64,000 bases of DNA from Flavobacterium ammonificans (GTDB lineage Bacteria > Bacteroidota > Bacteroidia > Flavobacteriales > Flavobacteriaceae), in the NCBI RefSeq assembly GCF_020886115.1, contig NZ_AP025185.1, positions 1,550,001 through 1,614,000 on the forward strand, read 5' to 3'. Below the pieces are notes generated by a model. It was given only the letters and a program-made list of their open reading frames with translations, had not been told where the DNA came from and ran no database searches. This document shows positions 25,894 through 33,397 of the stretch, piece by piece; within the stretch, counting starts at the first letter, position 1, and the number at the start of each line of letters is the position of its first letter. A program made the position numbers and the translations under genes.

Positions 25894-26220
25894 TTAGAAT
25901 TTTATTTCGGCTTGTTTTACATTTATACTTTTCAAGTAATTTACTTTTTCTTCTGCAACCATTAATGTTTCCGAAGAACAATTGTAAGCATACATTTTTT
26001 TAGCAAATTGGTCGCCAAAATATTCTACTTTCAATTTTTCAAAGTCAAGGTCGAAAGCATTTGCTAATTTATCTAATCGCTTTTCGTCAAATTCACGTTT
26101 GCCGTTTTCAATCTTGCTCAAATTAGCAGAATCAAGTTTTAGCAATGCTGCAAGTTCAGTCAAAGTAAATCCTTTGTCTGTTCTTAATTGTCTGATATAT
26201 TCTCCAAAAGTTGCTTTCAT
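25894..26220 (-). CDS. XRE-family regulator of the R-M operon (C-protein-like)
   Basis: 108 residues. Residues 1-65 form the five-helix XRE domain, with recognition segment LTELAALLKLDSANLSKIENGKRE. The remaining 40 residues are an extra tail not found in the shortest controller proteins. As the first gene of the operon, 4 bases before the methyltransferase, it probably times expression of methylase and nuclease. An inverted repeat overlaps the -7 box just upstream, which suits autoregulation. Confidence 0.87.
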   Translation of the reverse strand: MKATFGEYIRQLRTDKGFTLTELAALLKLDSANLSKIENGKREFDEKRLDKLANAFDLDFEKLKVEYFGDQFAKKMYAYNCSSETLMVAEEKVNYLKSINVKQAEIKF

Positions 26221-26238
26221 TTTCTTGTAAATATTAAC

Positions 26239-26260
26239 TTGTCAATAAATGACAAATTTA
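26239..26260 (-). promoter_or_regulatory. Promoter -7 box and overlapping operator of the R-M operon
   Basis: The inverted repeat TTGTCA-N5-TGACAA spans 26239-26255. The minus strand also reads TAAATTTG (complement of 26253-26260), an exact TAnnTTTG -7 box that shares bases with one arm. A repressor bound here would block RNA polymerase. The XRE start codon lies 18 bases downstream. Confidence 0.65.
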
Positions 26261-26551
26261 ACTAAATGTTTTAATTCAGCAAGTTTGTTTCTATAAATTT
26301 TTGTCGAGCGTTGGATTTGTGCGGTTGGTTTTAGGGTGAGGCATAACTTGTATATATGTCTTATAAAATCAGACTTATCATCCCTAATTTGGTTCACTTT
26401 GTCTGACAAACAGCAGTATTTATTTTCAAATATAAATAATTATTTCATCAAATTGTTTAAATGCCTGTTAGTTTATTGGATACTTTTCGTGCAAAAAAAA
26501 GTTTAAAATTTCAATGTTTTTTGATGCGATTGTGTCCCAATAATTTTTTAA
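26261..26551. other. Non-coding right part of the island
   Basis: No convincing ORF. It holds GGCATAAC at 26340-26347 (GTTATGCC when read along the R-M operon), which matches the ends of the two attC-like elements and may be the remains of a third. TCAGAC and GTCTGA form a distant inverted pair near 26371-26416. The rest is AT-rich and featureless up to the bshB1 remnant. Confidence 0.5.
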
Positions 26552-26632
26552 CGTTTAGTAGGAGTAGAGCATGCAGAAGGTTTTACAGTAGAAAGGTATT
26601 TGGCTGTCAATAGCTTAGGAGATTTGATTTAA
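26552..26632 (+). pseudogene. bshB1: Remnant of the bshB1 3' end (right copy of the direct repeat)
   Basis: 26 in-frame codons encoding RLVGVEHAEGFTVERY and on to GDLI, then TAA at 26630-26632. It corresponds to the last residues of the intact BshB1 (RLVGVDHAEG... GDLK). It has no start and no upstream part. It lies 74 bases before tRNA-His. It is probably the resident gene end that was displaced when the island entered. Confidence 0.92.
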
Positions 26633-26658
26633 AATTGCTTTATTTTTTTAAAATTTTC

Positions 26659-26689
26659 TTTGCGAAAGTGAACAATTGTGCTATATTTG
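26659..26689 (+). promoter_or_regulatory. Promoter of tRNA-His
   Basis: TTTG (26659-26662), 19-base spacer, TATATTTG (26682-26689). This is a full match to the Bacteroidota -33/-7 pattern. The tRNA begins 18 bases after the -7 box. Confidence 0.8.
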
Positions 26690-26706
26690 CACCCGTTATA
26701 CAAATG

Positions 26707-26780
26707 GTGGTTGTAGCTCAGCTGGTTAGAGCATCGGTTTGTGGTGCCGAGGGTCGCCGGTTCGAACCCGGTCATCCACC
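26707..26780 (+). tRNA. tRNA-His (GTG)
   Basis: A full cloverleaf can be drawn. The acceptor stem is GTGGTTG/CATCCAC with one U-U mismatch at the fifth pair. The D-arm is GCTC/GAGC. The anticodon stem runs 26734-26738/26746-26750, with loop TTGTGGT and anticodon GTG at 26741-26743. The T-arm contains TTCGAAC. A G at 26706 and C at 26780 supply the G-1:C73 pair typical of tRNA-His. The complete CCA is not encoded. Two overlapping long frames here are spurious. Confidence 0.96.
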
Positions 26781-26874
26781 CAAAAGGCAAAAGCCTCGAA
26801 GCAATTCGGGGCTTTTTTTGTGGAAATAATTGAAATAAAATAGCTAAGTTTATATTCATCAATTCGACATCAAT

Positions 26875-27714
26875 ATGAGTCCAATAATTACTCCAAATCA
26901 ATTACTCGTAGCTGTACAATCCAACGCAATAGTCTTGGTTGACGCCACTAACAGTCCGACGGCTTACCAGAATTACCAACAATCCCATTTACAAGGCGCT
27001 TTGTTTGTGGATGTCAATACTCAACTAGCCGATATCAAAGAAGATGTTTCCATAGGCGGACGTCATCCATTGCCAACCGTAGAACAATTTTCTAAAACAC
27101 TAACCGATTTAGGCATTACTCCTGAAACTTGGGTAGTGGTCTATGATGATAAAAATGGAGCGAATGCTGCGGCTCGTTTTTGGTGGATGTTGCGTTCTAT
27201 TGGACACCAAAAAGTACAAGTATTGAGTGGTGGCATTCAAGCGGCTATTCAAGCAGGGTTTCCAACAAGTTCAGCCGTTGAAGTTCCAACTCTAGTGGAA
27301 TCGTATCCTGTTCAAGATTGGCAATGGCCAACTATTGATTTGCAAGGAATGGATGAAATGATACTTAAGGATCGTTTCGTGATTATTGATGTACGTGAAT
27401 CGCAACGCTATAGAGGCGAAACAGAACCGATTGATTTGGTTGCGGGTCATATTCCAGGCGCTACTAATATTCCGTTTATGACTAACTTAGATGAAAACGG
27501 TTTTTTCTTATCACCTGAAGAATTGAAAGCAAAGTATCAAAAAGTATTTGAAAATATTCCAGAAGAGAATAGGGTAGTGCACTGCGGCTCTGGAGTTACG
27601 GCTTGTCATACGCTGTTAGCACTTGCTATCGCCGATTTACCCATTCCTCAATTGTATGTGGGTTCTTGGAGTGAATGGTCTCGGAACAATAGGGAGATTG
27701 TTGTAGAGCAATAA
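26875..27714 (+). CDS. sseA: Sulfurtransferase (two rhodanese domains)
   Basis: 279 residues with two rhodanese domains, about 5-125 and 155-275. The catalytic cysteine is Cys237 in the loop CGSGVTACHT. The CG-S-G-V-T type loop is usual for 3-mercaptopyruvate sulfurtransferases, while thiosulfate rhodaneses carry a more basic loop, so mercaptopyruvate is the better guess for the donor. It is cytoplasmic (no signal peptide) and is a single-gene unit ending at a bidirectional terminator. Confidence 0.88.
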   Translation: MSPIITPNQLLVAVQSNAIVLVDATNSPTAYQNYQQSHLQGALFVDVNTQLADIKEDVSIGGRHPLPTVEQFSKTLTDLGITPETWVVVYDDKNGANAAARFWWMLRSIGHQKVQVLSGGIQAAIQAGFPTSSAVEVPTLVESYPVQDWQWPTIDLQGMDEMILKDRFVIIDVRESQRYRGETEPIDLVAGHIPGATNIPFMTNLDENGFFLSPEELKAKYQKVFENIPEENRVVHCGSGVTACHTLLALAIADLPIPQLYVGSWSEWSRNNREIVVEQ

Positions 27715-27748
27715 AAAAAGCGCTTTGAATTATCAAAGCGCTTTTTTT
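27713..27748. terminator. Bidirectional terminator between the rhodanese and M28 genes
   Basis: Sixteen-base arms (27713-27728 and 27733-27748; core AAAGCGCTTTGA) with loop ATTA, and A and T runs on the two sides. It serves two convergent genes. Confidence 0.93.
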
Positions 27749-27765
27749 ATTCTTGAGAATAGTAA

Positions 27766-28788
27766 TTATTTCTTATCCGCATCTACTAGAATTCGATTTT
27801 TTCTGTTGGCTAATTCCCAAGCCACAACAAAAGCCAATTGTGTTCTTTTTTCTAAAGCATCATATTCAATTTTATGAGCTTCATCTGATTTTTTGTGGTA
27901 ATCTGCGTGAACTCCATTAAAGAAAAATACGGATGGTATGCCGTGTTTTGCAAAATTATAATGGTCAGAACGCTCGTAAAAACGATTTGGATCTTTAGGG
28001 TCGTTAAAGCGATAATCCAAATCAAGACCTACATATTTTTGGTTCATTATAGCGCTAATATGATCTAATTCTGCAGACAAACGATTGGCTCCAATGATGT
28101 ATACATAATTATTAGTAGTAGCATGAAGTTCGTCGCGACGACCTATCATATCAATATTCACATCTGCAACAGTATTAGCTAAAGGAAATAAAGGATTTTC
28201 TGAATAATAACGTGAACCCAACAAGCCGTGTTCTTCACCGGTAACATGTAAAAACAAAATAGAACGTTTTGGTCCGTTACCCTCTTTTTTTGCCAATTGA
28301 AAAGCTTGAGCTATTTCTAATAAAGCAGAAGTTCCCGATCCGTCATCATCTGCACCATTGTAAATCTCTCCATTTTCAATACCTACATGATCGTAATGCG
28401 CTGAGATTACGATTACTTCCTCTGGCTTTTCGGTACCTTCAATAAAAGCCCAAATGTTTTCAGAATTGGGTAAATTTCTATTTCGTTTGCCATTTAAAAA
28501 AGATGCAGGAACAGCTTGGTAAAAATCAGATGCTCCTTTTGGAAACGACACATTGTTTTTTTGGTATTCGCTAATTAAGTAACGTCCTGCTTTTTTCTGA
28601 CCGGACGAACCTGTTTCACGGCCTTCCATTGAATCAGCAGCAATGATATAAAGGTGTTTTTTTAAATCTTCTGCGGTTATGGTTTTCATGTATTGAGTTG
28701 GATCACTCTTACTATTAGAGCTAATCAAAGCTCCATTTTTACATGAAGTTCCCAAAGCAATTAGGGAAAGGAAAAGTAGTTTTTTCAT
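27766..28788 (-). CDS. M28 family zinc aminopeptidase, lipoprotein
   Basis: 340 residues. A lipoprotein signal ends at Cys16 (LIALGTSC). Metal ligands of the M28 fold are visible: His131 (SAHYDHVG), Asp148 (GADDDGSG), Glu186 (GEEHG, with Glu185 as catalytic base), Asp213 (NIDMIG) and a His near 301 (ADYHKKSD). It should remove N-terminal amino acids from peptides in the periplasm or at the surface. It ends a minus-strand run headed by lrp, 22 bases after a dienelactone-hydrolase gene, which suggests co-transcription. Confidence 0.9.
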   Translation of the reverse strand: MKKLLFLSLIALGTSCKNGALISSNSKSDPTQYMKTITAEDLKKHLYIIAADSMEGRETGSSGQKKAGRYLISEYQKNNVSFPKGASDFYQAVPASFLNGKRNRNLPNSENIWAFIEGTEKPEEVIVISAHYDHVGIENGEIYNGADDDGSGTSALLEIAQAFQLAKKEGNGPKRSILFLHVTGEEHGLLGSRYYSENPLFPLANTVADVNIDMIGRRDELHATTNNYVYIIGANRLSAELDHISAIMNQKYVGLDLDYRFNDPKDPNRFYERSDHYNFAKHGIPSVFFFNGVHADYHKKSDEAHKIEYDALEKRTQLAFVVAWELANRKNRILVDADKK

Positions 28789-28810
28789 TTTAATTTAAGT
28801 GTAGGTTAAT

Positions 28811-29584
28811 CTATTTATTTAATACTTCGTTTAAGAATAACTGCATGTGTTCAAAAGAACGTTTGGCTGCTTTTTCGTTATAAGCTGCTCCTTTAGAATT
28901 GTCATTTCCAGCATCAATATCTGTAAATGAATGTACTGCATTGGCATAATACACCATTTCCCAATCCGCTTTTGCATCTCGCATTTCTTGTTGAAAACCT
29001 GCAATTTCTTCTTTCGATACAAATGGATCATCAGCACCGTGACAAGCTAATATTTTAGCGTTAATTGGAGTTATTGGAAGTGCAATGTCTCTACCCAAAC
29101 CTCCATGAAAAGAAACAACTCCTTTCACTTTTAAATTTTTTCTTGCGGCTTCCAAAGCCCCTGTTCCTCCAAAGCAAAAGCCAATTACGGCAATGTTATC
29201 TGGATTAGCTCCCGATTGGATTAATTGTTCTAAGGCTAGTTCAATACGCTTTTGATACAGATTGGTATTTTTTTTATAAAAACCTGACATCTTTGCTGCA
29301 TCAGCAGTGGTTTGAGGGTAATTTCCTTCTCCATAAATATCAGCCACAAATGTATGATAACCTAATTGAGATAATTTTTCAGCAGTAGCTTTGGCATGGG
29401 CATCAATTCCCTTCCAAGCAGGCAATACTAAAATCCCAGGTTTTTGTGCGCTAGCTTTACTTGGTTGAATAGTCATGCCATTAAGAACTTGTGCTGCATC
29501 TTTGTACTGAACGGCTTTTAATTGAGCAAATACATTAACAGTAAAAAATGTGAGTCCAATTAAAAAGTATTGTGTTTTTTTCAT
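28811..29584 (-). CDS. Secreted dienelactone hydrolase family protein
   Basis: 257 residues with a signal peptide (cleavage near VNVFA-Q, about residue 20). The alpha/beta hydrolase triad is Cys137 in GFCFGG, Asp185 or Asp186 in HGADDPF, and His218 in AVHSFTD. The cysteine nucleophile places it in the dienelactone-hydrolase family rather than with serine esterases. The natural substrate is unknown, and many members act on esters or lactones unrelated to aromatic degradation. It lies between the acylase (47 bp upstream) and the M28 peptidase (22 bp downstream). Confidence 0.82.
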   Translation of the reverse strand: MKKTQYFLIGLTFFTVNVFAQLKAVQYKDAAQVLNGMTIQPSKASAQKPGILVLPAWKGIDAHAKATAEKLSQLGYHTFVADIYGEGNYPQTTADAAKMSGFYKKNTNLYQKRIELALEQLIQSGANPDNIAVIGFCFGGTGALEAARKNLKVKGVVSFHGGLGRDIALPITPINAKILACHGADDPFVSKEEIAGFQQEMRDAKADWEMVYYANAVHSFTDIDAGNDNSKGAAYNEKAAKRSFEHMQLFLNEVLNK

Positions 29585-29631
29585 TTTTGGTTTGTTTACA
29601 ACAAATATCGAATTAATAATTGAAACGATTG

Positions 29632-31827
29632 CTATTCTCCTGGGTGGTATTTACGTTCCATATTTTTTTCTACATCTTCTCTGTAAAAAAGTACATCTTT
29701 AAACCTTGCTTTTTGGTACATTTCAGCTTGATCATTGAAGTGTTTGGATGTTGAATCGCCACTATTTCCCCCTGCAAGAAGCGATTTTGCTTTTACTTTG
29801 GTGCCAAATTCCACCGCACAAACAAAACTGTTTCCGCTAAATCCATAGCGTTTTTTAGTATCTTTTTGGTAAGCGCTTTTGAAAGCGGGCAAAGCACCCC
29901 ATAGTACCGATGTATATCCAATTGGTAAACTGACAGCTGTATCATCAAAACGATTGTCAATGTCTCCTGAAAGTCGTTGAAAACGGTTGATTTCCCCCCA
30001 AGGCATTTTCCATGTGCCAAATTTGGTTGTCAATTCTGAAATGACTTCTTGCAATTGTGGGAGAACTTGTTCGGTTTGCATATTTTGAATAAAGTTTCTT
30101 GTATTTTCTACCTGATCCAATTCGCCTTGATCAATATACGTTTTACGCACCAAAGGATCCAATTTAAATCCCCACTCGTTTGCCAAAGTCAAAGCAACTG
30201 AATTCTCCCCGCTTCTAAAATCCCATGCTTTTAAAACTTGAATAGGTTCAGATAGATTTGCGTAGCGCGTTTCTCCAGATTGTATACTTTTTTCAAACTG
30301 TTTTACCAAAGCTGGAATAAGTTCTTCAAAGAACGGTAATTGATCGTTGTAGCCGTCGGCAATAATTTGGTCTAAAGTGTATTGTTTCCCTTTTTCTAAA
30401 GTACGGACGGCATTAATTCCTCTAAAAGATTCTCCGTCTGGAGCCATGTATGGCGGATAATTTTCTTCTTTCGGACTTTCATTTCCTGAAACCGAAAAAG
30501 GAGTAGAATTACAGTTTTGCAACCAGCCATTTTTTGGGTTAAAGAGTTGCACCGTTTCTGCAACTGGGTGTAGCCCTTTCCATTCTGTTGCAGCCGTTGT
30601 ACCATCAACGGGTTTTGCCCAATTAAATTTGATATCGCGCTTGGGTACAAAATTACCATGCCAATAGGCAATATTACCTTTATTGTCAGCATAAACGGTA
30701 TTGTTAGAGGTATTGGCTTTCCAATCCATGGCTTTTTGATAGTCGGCAAAATTTTTCGATTTGGTTCGTTCCCAACTCTGAATCAAACTATTCATAGATC
30801 GATTGTTTGATTTTAAACTAATCCATTTTCCGTCGCGTTTTGCCATAATGGGTCCGTGATGGGTGAAATAAGTGGTGAATGATTTAGGAACTAATTTTCC
30901 GTTGTCAAGATAATTGATAGTGATTTTTTTCTCTTTGACAGGAAGTAATTTATTCTCGTATTCGTAAAATAATCTCTCTTTTTGACGCACTATTTTTTCG
31001 ATATAAGTATCGGCCACATCCACATTACACGAGGTGTGCATCCATCCGCAATTTTCGTTAAATCCTTGATAGATAAAAAATTGCCCCCAAGTTACTGCAC
31101 CATAGGTTTGCAATCCTTCCTCGCTACTGATTTGGATTTCGGGTCTGAAATAAAAAGTAGTATGCGGATTGATGTACAAAATAGCATTTCCAGAAGCGGT
31201 TTTATTAGGTGCTAATGCAAAACCGTTCGAACCCGTTTGCATATCTTTTTCTTTGGCTACAAAAGCGATTTTGTCGTCAGGTTTTCCGTAAAAATCTTTT
31301 AATTCTTGTGTAGTCAAATCGGCAGTACTTATCGCGCCAATACTTCCATCGGTCCAAAGCAAAGGAAACCAAGGTTCAAAATGCGTTAGCATCAGAGGTT
31401 TCACTTTTGGGTTTTTGTACAAGTAATAATTGATTCCATCGGCATAGCTGTTGAGTAATTTTTTCAGCCAAGGCGCTGCTTTTTTATAATCAGCTTTAGC
31501 TTCTTCAGAATCAATTAATAAACGAGTTTCTAAATCATTGTACAATGAAGCCGAACCTTTAATTTCAGACAAACGTCCTAATTTTTCGATATAATTCATT
31601 TCAACGCGTTGGAAATCGTCTTCGCATTGGGCGTACAACATACCAAAAACGGCATCGGCATCGGTTTTTCCATATACGTGCGCAATCCCCCAATTGTCTC
31701 TAGTAATGCTTACTCGTTTTGCTAATTCTGCTAATCGAATACTTTCTTTGTTACTGATTTGTGACCATCCTGAAAAGCTAGTTCCAATTAGTAGTAATAG
31801 AATAACAATTACGTTTACTTTTTTCAT
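29632..31827 (-). CDS. Penicillin acylase / AHL acylase family N-terminal-nucleophile hydrolase
   Basis: 731 residues with a signal peptide (about 1-22). The precursor would cleave itself between Gly199 and Ser200 (MQTGSNGFALAP), making Ser200 the catalytic N-terminal nucleophile. A short alpha chain precedes it and a beta chain of about 530 residues follows. Conserved PHT (LYINPHT) and later Asn/Arg-containing segments fit PvdQ, QuiP and penicillin acylases. It hydrolyses amide bonds of acylated small molecules in the periplasm. Acyl-homoserine lactone is one possibility but cannot be shown. Its start overlaps the cyanophycinase stop by four bases (ATGA), so the two are translationally coupled. 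Confidence 0.88.
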   Translation of the reverse strand: MKKVNVIVILLLLIGTSFSGWSQISNKESIRLAELAKRVSITRDNWGIAHVYGKTDADAVFGMLYAQCEDDFQRVEMNYIEKLGRLSEIKGSASLYNDLETRLLIDSEEAKADYKKAAPWLKKLLNSYADGINYYLYKNPKVKPLMLTHFEPWFPLLWTDGSIGAISTADLTTQELKDFYGKPDDKIAFVAKEKDMQTGSNGFALAPNKTASGNAILYINPHTTFYFRPEIQISSEEGLQTYGAVTWGQFFIYQGFNENCGWMHTSCNVDVADTYIEKIVRQKERLFYEYENKLLPVKEKKITINYLDNGKLVPKSFTTYFTHHGPIMAKRDGKWISLKSNNRSMNSLIQSWERTKSKNFADYQKAMDWKANTSNNTVYADNKGNIAYWHGNFVPKRDIKFNWAKPVDGTTAATEWKGLHPVAETVQLFNPKNGWLQNCNSTPFSVSGNESPKEENYPPYMAPDGESFRGINAVRTLEKGKQYTLDQIIADGYNDQLPFFEELIPALVKQFEKSIQSGETRYANLSEPIQVLKAWDFRSGENSVALTLANEWGFKLDPLVRKTYIDQGELDQVENTRNFIQNMQTEQVLPQLQEVISELTTKFGTWKMPWGEINRFQRLSGDIDNRFDDTAVSLPIGYTSVLWGALPAFKSAYQKDTKKRYGFSGNSFVCAVEFGTKVKAKSLLAGGNSGDSTSKHFNDQAEMYQKARFKDVLFYREDVEKNMERKYHPGE

Positions 31828-32699
31828 TCGTTTCCTATTTTAAATTGTTGTCCTGCCACATAAATACTCATTTCCATTTTTTCCATTGAAATCAATTTAT
31901 TCTGTTTCAGTTTTTGAATTCCTTTTGGATTTTTCATAACAATAACTTCGCTTTCGCCAACAACACTAATCGTGTTGCCATCAACAATAATTGCTGTGCT
32001 TTCGTCGATGCCAATTCCGGTGAGATGAGGAAATTCTACCATAGCTGAAATCAAACGGTTATAGCGACTTCTTCTCAAAAAATGTTGGTCAATAATCGCC
32101 TTAGTCACCAATCCTAAACCAGGAGTAGTTTCTAAATTATCAAATCGAATATTGTCAAAAGTTCCAGAATATTCTTTTTCTAATTTCTGATTTCCGGTAA
32201 TCATTTTTTCCGACATAACAGCCGCACCTGCACTAGTTCCGGCAATAATACTTCCATTTTGAAATGCTTTGTGAATGGAATTAAAAACAGGAGTATTGGC
32301 GACTACATTCATAAAACGCGTTTGGTCTCCACCACTAATAAAAATCAATTTTGCTTTTTGTAAAGAGTCGTTTAATTTAGGATTTTGAACTGTTGTTTTG
32401 TCAAAATTCAGCATGACAATAGGATTGGGTACCAATTTTTGAAACTGATCTCTAAAATAAATGTATGCGCTATCGGGTTCTTCACTCGACATGGGTAAAA
32501 CCACGATGTAATCTGTTTTTTTAAATTGAGCTAGGTCTACCACATGTTGCATTAATTGATCCGAGCGATTTCCGCCACCTATGATAAATAATTTTCCTTT
32601 TGGTTTTTGGGCATTCGCCAAAGAAAAACAAAGAGTAAAAAAGAGAGTAAGCGCAATTTGAATTCCTTTTTGCAATTGATTTTGGATAGTAAGTTTCAT
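31824..32699 (-). CDS. Cyanophycinase-like S51 peptidase, exported
   Basis: 291 residues from the ATG at 32699. The frame extends 13 codons further, but this start gives a normal signal peptide ending ANAQ, near residue 31. The catalytic serine is Ser156 in IAGTSAGAAV. FISGGDQTRF and GIGIDESTAIIV are further family motifs. Cyanophycinases hydrolyse the Asp-Arg polymer to beta-Asp-Arg dipeptides. Secreted versions use external polymer or related isopeptides. It is ten bases downstream of lrp and overlaps the acylase by four bases. Ornithine aminotransferase lies divergently, which is consistent with a use of arginine. Confidence 0.85.
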   Translation of the reverse strand: MKLTIQNQLQKGIQIALTLFFTLCFSLANAQKPKGKLFIIGGGNRSDQLMQHVVDLAQFKKTDYIVVLPMSSEEPDSAYIYFRDQFQKLVPNPIVMLNFDKTTVQNPKLNDSLQKAKLIFISGGDQTRFMNVVANTPVFNSIHKAFQNGSIIAGTSAGAAVMSEKMITGNQKLEKEYSGTFDNIRFDNLETTPGLGLVTKAIIDQHFLRRSRYNRLISAMVEFPHLTGIGIDESTAIIVDGNTISVVGESEVIVMKNPKGIQKLKQNKLISMEKMEMSIYVAGQQFKIGNE

Positions 32700-32709
32700 G
32701 GTTGTTGAA

Positions 32710-33162
32710 TTAAAGTGAAATATTTCGTTTGAAAGCACAACCCAATTCTATAATCGAATCGGTTTTGGCAATTCCTGGAATGGAGTCAATTTGTTCGTAC
32801 AGAATTTTACGCATGTGTTCGTGATTTTTAGCAATCATTTTGACGTATAAAGTATAAGATCCTGTTATATAGTAGCATTCCGTGATTTCAGGAATCTTTT
32901 TGAGTTCTTCAATCACTCGATCTGAATCGTGGTCTTTGTTGAGTGTGATTCCGGTAAATGCCCCCCAATCATACCCCACTTTTTTCTCATTGATTATGGG
33001 TTGAATACCTGCTAAAATTCCTTGCTCCGTTAATTTATGGATGCGTTGGTGCACCATTGTATTGGATATTTTCAAATTAGCCGCAATGGTGGAGTAGGCA
33101 ATGCGTCCATCTTTTTCTAATTCCTTGATGATTTTGATGTCGAATTCATCTAATTTTTCCAT
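32710..33162 (-). CDS. Lrp/AsnC family transcriptional regulator
   Basis: 150 residues. An N-terminal helix-turn-helix (about 5-50, DIKIIKELEKDGRIAYSTIAANLKISNTMVHQRI) and a C-terminal RAM ligand-binding domain (about 65-145) are present. It heads the cyanophycinase-acylase run (10 bases to the next start) and is divergent from rocD. The likely role is amino-acid-dependent control of both directions, with ornithine or arginine as candidate ligands. TTGACTT repeats in the shared upstream region are candidate binding sites. Confidence 0.9.
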   Translation of the reverse strand: MEKLDEFDIKIIKELEKDGRIAYSTIAANLKISNTMVHQRIHKLTEQGILAGIQPIINEKKVGYDWGAFTGITLNKDHDSDRVIEELKKIPEITECYYITGSYTLYVKMIAKNHEHMRKILYEQIDSIPGIAKTDSIIELGCAFKRNISL

Positions 33163-33260
33163 TGAAAGGTATTTTAAAAGTTAAATTTACTTTTTTGCGG
33201 CCAATAAAAGTAAGTTATTTTTCATTTCGAATTGTATTTTTCAGTATTAATTTTATATAA

Positions 33261-33320
33261 TTGACTTTAATTATGTTTTAAAATTTAATAATTGACTTTT
33301 ATTGTAAATTTATAAGTCAA
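33261..33320. promoter_or_regulatory. Candidate Lrp binding sites upstream of rocD
   Basis: TTGACTT occurs at 33261-33267 and 33292-33298, and its inverse AAGTCAA at 33314-33320. The second and third make an inverted pair with 15 bases between, and the first two are 31 bases apart. Lrp proteins commonly bind such phased repeats. They lie 38-97 bases upstream of the candidate rocD -7 box. Confidence 0.5.
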
Positions 33321-33357
33321 AAATTACATTATACTATAATTTATTGGTTGTATTGAC

Positions 33358-33365
33358 TAAATTTG
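33358..33365 (+). promoter_or_regulatory. Candidate -7 box of rocD
   Basis: TAAATTTG fits TAnnTTTG. No matching -33 element is seen at the usual distance, as might be expected of an activator-dependent promoter. It lies 32 bases before the preferred rocD start at 33398 and downstream of the first in-frame ATG at 33344, so it supports the later start. Confidence 0.5.
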
Positions 33366-33397
33366 TTTTGTTAAATTTTACATTAAAACCAATTACT

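Noticed and set aside
21242..26551. A tRNA-His-derived attachment site for the island
   Set aside because: The flanking repeat is the bshB1 3' end. No part of tRNA-His is repeated at 21242, and no integrase gene is present.
26629..26901. Two frames on opposite strands (26635-26829 plus, 26629-26901 minus) that could encode 64- and 90-residue proteins
   Set aside because: Both run through the tRNA-His gene and its promoter, and the products have no family features.
29632..31827. Naming the Ntn acylase as an AHL acylase for quorum quenching
   Set aside because: The fold and the Ser200 nucleophile are shared by penicillin, cephalosporin and AHL acylases. Nothing in the sequence that I can read fixes the substrate.
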